Assembly: GCA_005405945.1 (NCBI GenBank)
Contig: BJHW01000001.1
Span: 6,014,001-6,078,000, forward strand
Reading direction: 5' to 3'
Source: Streptomyces violaceusniger
Lineage (GTDB): Bacteria > Actinomycetota > Actinomycetes > Streptomycetales > Streptomycetaceae
Length of the DNA: 64,000 nucleotides
The position numbers were made by a program, and so were the translations under genes. Each line of letters begins with the position of its first letter. Within the stretch, counting starts at the first letter, position 1. The notes beneath the pieces are model-generated. The model was not told where the DNA came from, did not search any database, and worked only from the letters and a program-made list of their open reading frames with translations. Positions 8,599 through 16,188 of the stretch are shown here, piece by piece.

Positions 8599-8894
8599 GG
8601 GATCCTCCTCCTCGGTGGCGTGGTCGAGCTCCGGGGTTCAGAGTCGTGCGTTTTCGTTGCGCGCTCTATTTGCCCAGTTTCGTGTTTCCATCCCAAGAAA
8701 GATCATGCCTGTTTGTGGAGATCATGCCCGTTGGCGGCGCGGTCGGCATGTGTGATCGGGCATCCGGGTCATAGGGAGGATTCTCGGGGAAACCGCGCGG
8801 ATCGGCGCGCCCGGGGCCGCCTCAGCGGCTACTCGTCCGCCTTGCGTCCGTGCGAGGATCAGGAGACGTAAGTGAAAACGATGGAAGGTTGATC
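8599..8894. other. Divergent intergenic region between DUF5324 and cyclophilin genes
   Basis: About 300 bases without a convincing gene. It contains relatively AT-rich stretches near 8650-8720 and a short direct repeat GATCATGCC (two copies, near 8701 and 8721). It probably carries both divergent promoters; I see no operator I can name. Confidence 0.5.
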
Positions 8895-9428
8895 GTGGCC
8901 GAGCAGCTATACGCCACCCTGAAGACGAACAACGGCGACATCGTGGTCCGGCTGCTGCCGAACCACGCGCCCAAGACGGTCAAGAACTTTGTCGAACTGG
9001 CCGAAGGGAGTCGCGAGTGGACCCACCCGGCCACCGGCAAGAAGGCCAAGGAGAAGCTCTACGACGGCACCGTCTTCCACCGCGTGATCAGTGGCTTCAT
9101 GATCCAGGGCGGTGACCCGCTGGGCAACGGGACCGGTGGTCCCGGCTATGAGTTCGGCGACGAGTTCCACCCGGACCTGGCCTTCAACAAGCCGTACCTG
9201 CTGGCGATGGCCAACGCCGGCCCGGGCACCAACGGCTCGCAGTTCTTCATCACGGTCGCCCCGACCGCGTGGCTGACCGGTAAGCACACCATCTTCGGCG
9301 AGGTCGTCGACGAGGGCAGCAAGAAGGTCGTCGACGCGATCGCGGGCACCGCGACCAACCCGCGCACCGACCGTCCGCTCCAGGACGTCGTCATCGAGTC
9401 GGTCGTCGTGGAGACGCGCGAGGGCTGA
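8895..9428 (+). CDS. Cyclophilin-type peptidyl-prolyl cis-trans isomerase
   Basis: Cytoplasmic cyclophilin of 177 residues that catalyses proline isomerisation during protein folding. Family motifs are all present: VKNFVELAEG, FHRVISGFMIQGGDP, LAMANAGPGTNGSQFFIT and HTIFGEV. No signal peptide. GTG at 8895 is preferred over upstream in-frame starts because GGAAGG lies 6 bases before it and the conserved fold begins at once (AEQLYATLKTNNGDI). It is followed by a hairpin and then the rhomboid gene on the same strand. Confidence 0.93.
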   Translation: MAEQLYATLKTNNGDIVVRLLPNHAPKTVKNFVELAEGSREWTHPATGKKAKEKLYDGTVFHRVISGFMIQGGDPLGNGTGGPGYEFGDEFHPDLAFNKPYLLAMANAGPGTNGSQFFITVAPTAWLTGKHTIFGEVVDEGSKKVVDAIAGTATNPRTDRPLQDVVIESVVVETREG

Positions 9429-9450
9429 AGCCGTACGGGGAACTTTCATG

Positions 9451-9494
9451 CCCCGCTTGTCCGTGTGAACAAGTGTCCGTGTGAACAAGCGGGG
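9451..9494 (+). terminator. Hairpin with an internal 16-bp duplication, before the rhomboid gene
   Basis: CCCCGCTTGT (9451-9460) pairs with 9485-9494. The loop contains a tandem duplication of TGTCCGTGTGAACAAG (9459-9474 and 9475-9490), so the first half-stem can pair with either copy. This is a likely terminator of the cyclophilin gene or attenuator of the next gene. Confidence 0.5.
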
Positions 9495-9539
9495 CGGGGG
9501 AACGCCCGATCAGAAGTGGACAAGGGGCGAGGGGACACC

Positions 9540-10424
9540 ATGGAGGACCAGGCGGTCTGTTGCTACCGGCACCCCCAGCGGGAGACCGGCATCAGCTGCA
9601 CCCGCTGTGAGCGCCCGATCTGCCCCGAGTGCATGATCAGCGCGTCTGTGGGGTTCCAGTGCCCCGAGTGTGTGAGCGGACGGGCGTCCGCCGGATCCGG
9701 GGCCTCGGCCGCCGGACCCCCGCCGCGCGCCGCTCAGCCGCGCACCCTGGCGGGCGGCACGATGGCCTCGGACCCGCGGCTGATCACCAAGATCCTGGTG
9801 GCCATCAACATCGCGGTATGGCTCGCCGCGCTGTCCGCGGGCGACCGGCTGGTGAACGACCTCGACCTGGTCGGCCGGGCCTATGACCCCGGTACGGTGC
9901 AGATCGTCGGCGTCGCCGAGGGCCAGTGGTGGCGGCTGGTGACCTCGGTCTTCCTCCACCAGCAGCTGATGCACATCGCCTTCAACATGCTCTCGCTGTG
10001 GTGGATCGGCGGCCCGCTGGAGGCCGCGCTCGGCCGTGTCCGCTTCATCGTGCTCTACATGCTGTCGGGGCTGGGCGGCAGCGCGCTGTCGTATCTCCTG
10101 GCGGCGCAGAACCAGCCGTCGCTGGGCGCCTCCGGCGCGATCTTCGGCCTGCTCGGCGCCACCGCCGTGCTGATGCGCCGGCTGAACTACGACATGCGCC
10201 CGGTCATCGCGCTGCTGGCGCTGAATCTGCTCTTCACCTTCACCTGGTCCGGCATCGCCTGGCAGGCCCATGTCGGTGGCCTGGTCGCGGGCACGGTGGT
10301 GGCGTACGGGATGGTGCACGCGCCCCGGGAGAAGCGGGCACTGGTGCAGCGGGGGACCTGCGCCCTGGTGCTGCTCGCGATCGTCGCGATGGTGTGGATC
10401 CGGACGGTGCAGCTCACCGGCTGA
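9540..10424 (+). CDS. Rhomboid family intramembrane serine protease with N-terminal zinc finger
   Basis: A 294-residue membrane protein. The N-terminus is a Cys/His zinc-binding B-box-like module (CCYRHP, CTRCERPICPEC, CPEC). After a linker come at least six membrane helices with rhomboid signatures: catalytic Ser in GASGAIFG (about residue 198), catalytic His in QAHVGGLVAG (about 243), and HIAFNML for the oxyanion histidine. It cleaves membrane proteins within the bilayer; the substrate is unknown. The ATG at 9540 is chosen for its GAGGGG site and because the zinc module follows directly. The gene lies next to the DnaA-box cluster and crgA, as in other streptomycetes. Confidence 0.93.
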   Translation: MEDQAVCCYRHPQRETGISCTRCERPICPECMISASVGFQCPECVSGRASAGSGASAAGPPPRAAQPRTLAGGTMASDPRLITKILVAINIAVWLAALSAGDRLVNDLDLVGRAYDPGTVQIVGVAEGQWWRLVTSVFLHQQLMHIAFNMLSLWWIGGPLEAALGRVRFIVLYMLSGLGGSALSYLLAAQNQPSLGASGAIFGLLGATAVLMRRLNYDMRPVIALLALNLLFTFTWSGIAWQAHVGGLVAGTVVAYGMVHAPREKRALVQRGTCALVLLAIVAMVWIRTVQLTG

Positions 10425-10440
10425 ACCTCACCGGCTGAAG

Positions 10441-10473
10441 CTCATCGGCCGAGCGGAGTGGTCGGCCGATGAG
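10441..10473 (+). terminator. Terminator after the rhomboid gene
   Basis: CTCATCGGCCGA (10441-10452) and its perfect complement (10462-10473) form a 12-bp stem with a 9-base loop, 17 bases after the stop. Confidence 0.7.
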
Positions 10474-10515
10474 CGGCAGGCCATCGGCCACCTGGGACGG
10501 CCCGGATCCGGTCAG

Positions 10516-10714
10516 TTGTCCACAGCACGTGGCGGATCTTACGCAACCTGTGGAGAACTTGCGTACGCCCCCCAACTGACCTGCGTTTTCGCAGGAAGAT
10601 GGGGGTGTGAACGATCGAACGGACGCCCGTCACCGGTCACACCGGCGTCAACACGACAGAGGTTATCCACAGATCTTCTGAGTTTTCCCCGGCTGTGGAT
10701 AACTCTGTGGACAA
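10516..10714. promoter_or_regulatory. Cluster of five DnaA boxes
   Basis: Five matches to TTNTCCACA lie in 200 bp: TTGTCCACA (10516-10524, plus), TTCTCCACA (10549-10557, minus), TTATCCACA (10663-10671, plus), TTATCCACA (10694-10702, minus) and TTGTCCACA (10706-10714, minus). TTGTCCACA is the preferred Streptomyces DnaA box. oriC is expected near dnaA, upstream of gyrA, so this is a separate cluster. It may titrate DnaA or regulate crgA. Clusters outside oriC that affect replication timing have been described in S. coelicolor; I recall but cannot verify that one maps near here. Confidence 0.75.
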
Positions 10715-10742
10715 CCTGGGGACGAGCGTGAGGACCGCCTGG

Positions 10743-10999
10743 TCACTTCCATTGGGTGGAGACGACGAACCCCGCGGCGATGAAGCCGAAGCCCACCACG
10801 ATGTTCCAGTTCCCCAGCGACTCGACCGGCATGTCCCCGTGGTCACGTAGAAGATGACGATCCACGCGAGGCCGATCAGGAACATGGCCAGCATCAGCGG
10901 TGCCACCCACCGGCGGCCGCTGTTCAGACTGATGCTGGCTGCCTGCTTCGCCGGCGGCGGCGTGAAGTCGTCCTTCTTGCGGATCCGTGACTTCGGCAC
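10743..10999 (-). CDS. crgA: Cell division protein CrgA (one frame break)
   Basis: CrgA is a small two-helix membrane protein that restrains FtsZ ring formation during Streptomyces sporulation septation and recruits division and wall proteins in mycobacteria. The N-terminus (VPKSRIRKKDDFTPP, first helix around WVAPLMLAMFLIGLAWIVIF) is clear. As given, the frame breaks near 10837 at a G run. One added G restores MPVESLGNWNIVVGFGFI and the second helix, giving 85 residues, the normal CrgA length. GTG start with AGGAG upstream. DnaA boxes lie just beyond its 3' end. Confidence 0.9.
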
Positions 11000-11144
11000 G
11001 AGGAACTCTCCTGTCGATGCGCTGCGTGACCGCGCGGGGATGTGTACGGACGGCGCCGGGGCGGGACAGCGACGGGGACCACGTCCCTCCCCCACACGTC
11101 CGTTAGCGTAGTCCTTCCGCGGCGTCGTAAGGAGTAAGGGTACG

Positions 11145-11915
11145 TTGAGCAATTCCGCTGACTCCCCCACCCCGGCGTCCCGCCGCCCCCGGTTCCGCCC
11201 CGTGCGGCTGCTGACCGGAGCGGTCTTCGCGCTGGCCGGAGTGATCTTCTGGACCAGTTTCAACACGGCCCAGGGCACCAACCTCCGCAGCGACGAATCG
11301 ATGCTGCGGCTCTCCGATCTCATCCAGGAACGCAGCCGTAAGAACGGCACCCTGGACGACAGCACCGCCAAAATACGCTCCGAGGTCGACGCTCTCGCCC
11401 GGCGGGACAACGGCAGCACCCAGGCCGAGCGCCGCAAGCTGGCCGAGCTGGAGGAGACCGCCGGGACCAAGAAGCTCACCGGCCCCGGGCTCACCGTCAC
11501 CCTCACCGACGCCCCGCCGAACGCCACCCCGCAGATCCCCGGCGTCCCGGATCCCCAGCCCAACGATCTCGTCATCCACCAGCAGGATCTCCAGGCCGTG
11601 GTCAACGCGCTGTGGCAGGGCGGCGCCGAGGGGATCAAGGTCATGGACCAGCGGCTGATCTCCACCAGCGCGGTGCGCTGCGTCGGCAACACCCTGATCC
11701 TCCAGGGCCAGGTCTACTCGCCGCCCTACAAGGTCACCGCCGTGGGTGACCGGGAGAAGCTGGGCGCCGCCCTCGCCGCCTCGCCCGCGATCCAGAACTA
11801 CCGCAGCTATGTCGACGCGTACGGCCTCGGCTGGAAAGTCGACCAGCACGACACGGTGACTCTTCCCGGTTACTCCGGCACAGTGGATCTGCACCAGGCA
11901 CAGCCCATCGGATAG
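11145..11915 (+). CDS. DUF881 family membrane-anchored protein
   Basis: A 256-residue protein with one N-terminal membrane helix (LLTGAVFALAGVIFW, residues about 22-38). A coiled-coil segment follows (residues 55-115), then an extracytoplasmic DUF881 domain with PGLTVTLTDAPP, NDLVIHQQDLQAVVNALW and GAEGIKVMDQRL. DUF881 proteins are found with division and sortase genes in actinobacteria; their biochemistry is unknown. The start is read as TTG at 11145, 10 bases after AAGGAG, because no ATG or GTG fits the site. It is divergent from crgA and probably first gene of the sortase-trpG transcript. Confidence 0.87.
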   Translation: MSNSADSPTPASRRPRFRPVRLLTGAVFALAGVIFWTSFNTAQGTNLRSDESMLRLSDLIQERSRKNGTLDDSTAKIRSEVDALARRDNGSTQAERRKLAELEETAGTKKLTGPGLTVTLTDAPPNATPQIPGVPDPQPNDLVIHQQDLQAVVNALWQGGAEGIKVMDQRLISTSAVRCVGNTLILQGQVYSPPYKVTAVGDREKLGAALAASPAIQNYRSYVDAYGLGWKVDQHDTVTLPGYSGTVDLHQAQPIG

Positions 11916-11969
11916 CACCGGCTGACCGGCGCGCGGCACCGGGTCGGCGGGGCGGACAGTGGGGGCCGA

Positions 11970-12647
11970 TTGAGAACGCGGCTGATCGTCAGAACGCTCA
12001 GTGAGATCTGCGTCACCGTCGGAGTCTTGATCATCCTTTTGGTGGTCTACGTCCTGTACTGGACCTCCGTACGGGCCGACCGCGCCATGGACGGCGAGAT
12101 CGACCACCTCCAGGACCGCTGGGCCACCGGCACGGTCAGCGCGGGTGCCGAGCCCTCCTCGCGGCCCCGCCGCTACGAGCCCGGCGCCTCCTTCGCGATC
12201 ATGTACATCCCGCGCTTCGGCGCCGACTGGGCCAAGCCCGTCCTCGAGGGCACCGCCACCGGCACCCTGAAGAAGGGGCTCGGCCACTACTCCCGCACCG
12301 CCCGCCTCGGTGCCCTCGGCAACTTCGCCGTCGCCGGGCACCGCCGCACCTACGGCGACCCCTTCAAGGACTTCCCCGAGCTGCGCCCCGGTGACGCGGT
12401 GGTGCTGACCGACGGCACCACCTGGTTCACCTACCGCGTCGACCGCCGTCCCTACCGCACCCTGCCGACCGACACCGGGGTGATCGATCCGGTGCCGCGC
12501 GCGTCCGGCTTCCGGCGCCCCGGCCGCTATCTCACGCTGACGACCTGCGAGCCGGAGTGGGGTCACAGCCACCGGCTGATCAGCTGGGCACACCTCGACG
12601 CGACCCAATCCGTAGCCCAAGGCAAGCCCAAGGCTTTGTACAGCTGA
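11970..12647 (+). CDS. Class E sortase
   Basis: A 225-residue membrane-bound transpeptidase with one N-terminal helix (LSEICVTVGVLIILLVVYVL). The sortase fold has catalytic His in AVAGHRRTYGDPF, catalytic Cys in LTLTTCEPEWG and Arg in HRLISW. Class E sortases of high-GC Gram-positives attach LAxTG-type proteins to peptidoglycan. The likely start is TTG at 11970, directly before the membrane segment; it is the weakest point of this call. Two further class E sortases follow at 13552 and 15260. Confidence 0.9.
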   Translation: MRTRLIVRTLSEICVTVGVLIILLVVYVLYWTSVRADRAMDGEIDHLQDRWATGTVSAGAEPSSRPRRYEPGASFAIMYIPRFGADWAKPVLEGTATGTLKKGLGHYSRTARLGALGNFAVAGHRRTYGDPFKDFPELRPGDAVVLTDGTTWFTYRVDRRPYRTLPTDTGVIDPVPRASGFRRPGRYLTLTTCEPEWGHSHRLISWAHLDATQSVAQGKPKALYS

Positions 12648-12731
12648 CCCTCCGGCCCCACCCCTCGCCCCTTACTCTGGTGCTGCACTCCGGTGCTGCA
12701 ATCGACTTCGTCATCGGTGAGTAGGGATGGC

Positions 12732-12908
12732 ATGTACGGCTGGATCTGGCGGCATCTGCCGGGTAACGCATGGGTGCGGGCACTGATTTCGCTCGTGCTG
12801 GTGCTGGCGATCGTCTTCGTGCTCTTCCAGTACGTCTTCCCCTGGGCGGAGCCCCTGCTGCCGTTCAACGACGTGACGGTCGACCAGGGAATGGCGGGTC
12901 CGCGATGA
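12732..12908 (+). CDS. 58-residue single-helix membrane protein
   Basis: A short protein (MYGWIWRHLPGNAWVRAL...) with one strong membrane helix (LISLVLVLAIVFVLFQYVF) and a short acidic outer tail. Its stop overlaps the trpG start in ATGA, so it is translationally coupled to trpG. Coding is supported by the overlap, the clean hydrophobic helix and GC-rich third positions. It has no known function; the sortase context suggests an envelope role (inference). Confidence 0.8.
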   Translation: MYGWIWRHLPGNAWVRALISLVLVLAIVFVLFQYVFPWAEPLLPFNDVTVDQGMAGPR

Positions 12909-13555
12909 GCGCGCGCATCCTGGTCGTCGACAACTACGACAGCTTCGTCTTCAACCTCGTCCAGTACCTCTACCAGCTCGGCGCCGAGTGCGAGGTGGTG
13001 CGCAACGACGAGGTCTCCCTCGGGCACGCCCAGGACGGCTTCGACGGGGTCCTGCTGTCCCCCGGACCCGGCACCCCGGAGGAGGCCGGGGTCTGTGTCG
13101 ACATGGTCCGGCACTGCGCGGACACCGGTGTACCGGTGTTCGGCGTCTGCCTGGGGATGCAGTCCATGGCCGTCGCGTACGGCGGAGTCGTCGGACGGGC
13201 CCCGGAGCTGCTGCACGGCAAGACCTCGCTGGTGACCCATGAGGGAGCCGGCGTCTTCAGCGGGCTGCCCACCCCCTTCACCGCCACCCGCTATCACTCG
13301 CTGGCCGTGGAACGGGGGACGGTGCCCCCCGAGCTGGAGATCACGGCCTGGACGGAGACCGGCATCGCCATGGGTCTGCGCCACCGTGAACTGCGGGTCG
13401 AGGGCGTCCAGTTCCACCCCGAGTCGGTCCTCACCGAATGGGGCCACCGGATGCTCGCCAACTGGCTGGTGGAGTGCGGGGACACGGATGCCGTGGGGCG
13501 GTCCGCGGGGCTCGCCCCGGTGGTCGGGGCGGTCGGCGGTAAGGCCGGCGAGTGA
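12905..13555 (+). CDS. trpG: Glutamine amidotransferase (anthranilate/aminodeoxychorismate synthase component II)
   Basis: Class I glutamine amidotransferase of 216 residues that supplies ammonia for anthranilate or 4-amino-4-deoxychorismate synthesis. Motifs seen are DNYDSFVFNLVQYL at the start, LLSPGPGTPEEAG (oxyanion region), nucleophile Cys in GVCLGMQ (about residue 81) and His/Glu of the triad in EGVQFHPES. It overlaps both neighbours by 4 bases, so it sits inside a sortase operon rather than beside its synthase partner. It could equally be the folate-pathway subunit PabA; the sequence cannot separate these. Confidence 0.9.
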   Translation: MSARILVVDNYDSFVFNLVQYLYQLGAECEVVRNDEVSLGHAQDGFDGVLLSPGPGTPEEAGVCVDMVRHCADTGVPVFGVCLGMQSMAVAYGGVVGRAPELLHGKTSLVTHEGAGVFSGLPTPFTATRYHSLAVERGTVPPELEITAWTETGIAMGLRHRELRVEGVQFHPESVLTEWGHRMLANWLVECGDTDAVGRSAGLAPVVGAVGGKAGE

Positions 13556-15263
13556 CCGGACCGCGCCCCGAGCGCGAGGGCGCCGCCCAGGGCACCCGGG
13601 AGCCCGCCCCGTACGCGCCGTACGGGTCTCATGAGCAACACGCCGCCCCTGGTGCGCATGGCGCCCACGCCGCCCAGGGGGACCCGGACGCGTTCCCGGC
13701 GGCGGCCGCGGAGGGCCCGCGGGACCCGCTGACCGACCCGCTGCCGGACTCCGCACCGGCCGGGCCGACGGGCACCCCGGCCGGGCTCACGGGGCGTGCC
13801 GTGGGCACCGCGTCGCTCTCCGTGCCGCCGCCCACCGGCCGCAGGCGGCGCGCCCGCCCGGCCGCCGCGGGGCCGGAGGAGGCCGCTGAGGCGGCCGAGC
13901 CGCCTACGGGGCGCAGACGCGCCCGTACGGCGGCCTCAGGGGCGGAGGAGGCCGCCGAGCCGCCTACAGGGCGCAGGCGTGCCCGCACGGCCCCTCGGGG
14001 CCGGAGGAGGCGGCTGAGGCGGCCGGGCCGCCCACGGGGCGCCGCCGCGCCCGTGCGGCCCCCACGGGGCCCTCAGGGCCCGCACACGCCACCCAGATGC
14101 CCATCCGCGCCCCGGGGCCATACCCACACTCCGGCGAGACGGCCCCACGCTCCGCCGAGAAGCCCCCGCACTTCGCCGGGACGACCGCCCCCCACTCCGG
14201 CGAGACGGCCACACGGTCCGCCGAGGCGTCCGCGCGCGCACCGGAGGCCGCCGAGACGGCCGTCCTGCCCCCGGTGACGCCCCGGGGCGACGACGAGACG
14301 GTCGCCCTGCGCGCCGTGGAGGCGCCGCCCGCCGACCGGACCATGCTGCTGCGCAAGGTCGAGGCGGACCGGGACGGCGATCCCGAGCCCGCGCCCGGTG
14401 GCCGGGCGGCCCGCCGTAAGGCCGCCCAGGGGACCGGGAAGCGCGCCGGAAAGCATGGCTCCCGCGCCGCCCGGCGCGGCACGGCGGAGGCGGGCGCCAC
14501 ACGGGCCGCGGAGGGCGCGGGGAGCGCCGGTGACGCCCGGCCCCGCACCCGTATGGAGGCCAAGCGCGCCGCGCGGGCGCGCAAGGACAGCCCAGGGGTG
14601 GTGGCGAGCCGGGTGGTCGGCGAGCTGTTCATCACGCTCGGCGTGGTGATGCTGCTCTTCGTCACCTATCAGCTGTGGTGGACGAACATCCTCGCCCATC
14701 AGCAGGCCAACGGCGCCGCCAACAACCTCCAGAAGAAATGGGACGAGAGCGGCGACGAGCGGGACCCGGGCACCTTCTCCCCCGGGCAGGGGTTCGCGAT
14801 CATCTACATCCCCAAGCTGGATGTGAAGGCCCCGATCGCGGAGGGCATCGACAAGCACAAGGTCCTCGACCGCGGCATGGTCGGCCACTACGGCAAGAGC
14901 CCGCTGAAGACCGCCATGCCGTGGGACAAGAAGGGCAACTTCGCGCTCGCCGGGCACCGCAACACCCATGGCGAGCCGTTCCGCTACATCAACCGCCTCA
15001 AGCCCGGCGACGAGATCGTCGTCGAGACGCAGAGCCGGTACTACACCTATGCGATGAGCAGCATCCTGCCGCAGACGCCGCCGTCCAACACGGGCGTCAT
15101 CAAGCCGGTGCCGCCCGGCTCCGGCTTCACCAAACCCGGGCGGTACATCACGCTGACCACCTGCACCCCGGAGTTCACCAGCACCTACCGGATGATCGTC
15201 TGGGGCAAGATGGTCGAGGAGCGGCCGCGTAGCGAGGGAAAGCCGGACGCGCTGGTCGAATGA
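13552..15263 (+). CDS. srtE: Class E sortase with long repetitive N-terminal region (one frame break)
   Basis: As repaired, 570 residues: about 350 disordered N-terminal residues, one membrane helix (VVGELFITLGVVMLLFVTYQ) and a sortase domain with His in ALAGHRNTHGEPF, Cys in ITLTTCTPEF and Arg in TYRMIVWG. The N-terminal region holds four imperfect repeats of about 20 residues built on PPTGRRRAR...EEAAE. The frame breaks near 13997; one added C (GGCCCC to GGCCCCC) joins the repeats to the sortase half. GTG at 13552 overlaps the trpG stop (GTGA). With the next gene it forms a pair like the S. coelicolor SrtE enzymes that anchor long chaplins (inference from position next to pknB). Confidence 0.87.
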
Positions 15264-16045
15264 GCGGGAACAGCCGGGAAACCAGAAAAAAGGGGTACGA
15301 CGCGGTGGCACGCACCGACCACGACGAGCGGCAGGACCGGCACACCGGCCCGCCCGCAACGCCCAGCCGCCGTCCCGGCCGTGGACGGGTAGCGGCGGTC
15401 ATCGCCGTCTTCGGCGAGTTGCTGATCACCGCGGGGCTGATCCTCGCCCTGTTCGTCGTCTACTCGCTGTGGTGGACCAACGTCCTGGCGGACCGTGAGG
15501 CGAAGAAGCAGGGCGACCGGGTGCGCAAGCACTGGGCGCGGCAGGGGCCGGGCAAGCTGGACACCAAGAGCGGCATCGGCTTCCTGCACGTACCGTCCAT
15601 GCACAACGGCGAGGTGCTGGTCAAGAAGGGCACCAGCACCGAGACGCTCAACGACGGCGTGGCCGGCTACTACACCAAGCCGGTCAAGTCCGCGATGCCG
15701 TGGGCCAAGAAGGGCAACTTCAGTCTGGCCGCGCACCGGGACGGGCACGGCGCGAAGTTCCACAACATCGACAAGGTCCACGAGGGCGACCCGGTGGTCT
15801 TCGAGACCCGCGACACCTGGTACGTCTACAAGGTCTACGCGACGCTGCCGGAGACCTCGAAGTACAACGTGGACGTGCTGGACGCGGTCCCGAAGGAGTC
15901 GGGCCGGAAGCGGCCGGGCCGCTACATCACGCTCTCGACCTGCACCCCCGTCTACACCTCCCGTCACCGCTACATCGTGTGGGGCGAACTGGAGCGCACC
16001 GAGAAGGTCGACGCGGACCGCACGCCCCCCAAGGAACTGCGCTAG
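15260..16045 (+). CDS. srtE: Class E sortase
   Basis: A 261-residue sortase. A basic N-terminus is followed by one membrane helix (FGELLITAGLILALFVVYSL) and a sortase domain with His in SLAAHRDGHGAKF, Cys in ITLSTCTPVY and Arg in SRHRYIVWGE. The ATG overlaps the stop of the preceding sortase gene (ATGA), showing translational coupling. It is the last gene of the DUF881-sortase-trpG run; a hairpin follows. A role in anchoring aerial-growth surface proteins is known for SrtE in Streptomyces and inferred here. Confidence 0.92.
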   Translation: MSGNSRETRKKGYDAVARTDHDERQDRHTGPPATPSRRPGRGRVAAVIAVFGELLITAGLILALFVVYSLWWTNVLADREAKKQGDRVRKHWARQGPGKLDTKSGIGFLHVPSMHNGEVLVKKGTSTETLNDGVAGYYTKPVKSAMPWAKKGNFSLAAHRDGHGAKFHNIDKVHEGDPVVFETRDTWYVYKVYATLPETSKYNVDVLDAVPKESGRKRPGRYITLSTCTPVYTSRHRYIVWGELERTEKVDADRTPPKELR

Positions 16046-16120
16046 CGCCGACTCCCTGGAAGCCCAGGTACGAAAGAAGGCTCAGGTACGAAAGAAGCCC
16101 CGAGCGCGAGAAGCCCCGAG

Positions 16121-16168
16121 CACGGGGAAGCCCCGGCACCCTGAGAAGGTGCCGGGGGCTTCCCCGTG
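16121..16168. terminator. Bidirectional terminator between srtE and pknB
   Basis: A 20-bp stem with one bulged G and a 7-base loop (CTGAGAA) lies between the convergent genes. Just upstream a 15-bp direct repeat (CAGGTACGAAAGAAG) occurs twice, near 16065 and 16083. Confidence 0.8.
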
Positions 16169-16188
16169 TCACGGTGCCCGGAAGTCAG

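Noticed and set aside
10270..10731. Coding frames running through the DnaA-box region
   Set aside because: They cross a terminator hairpin and the repeated boxes, with no family resemblance.
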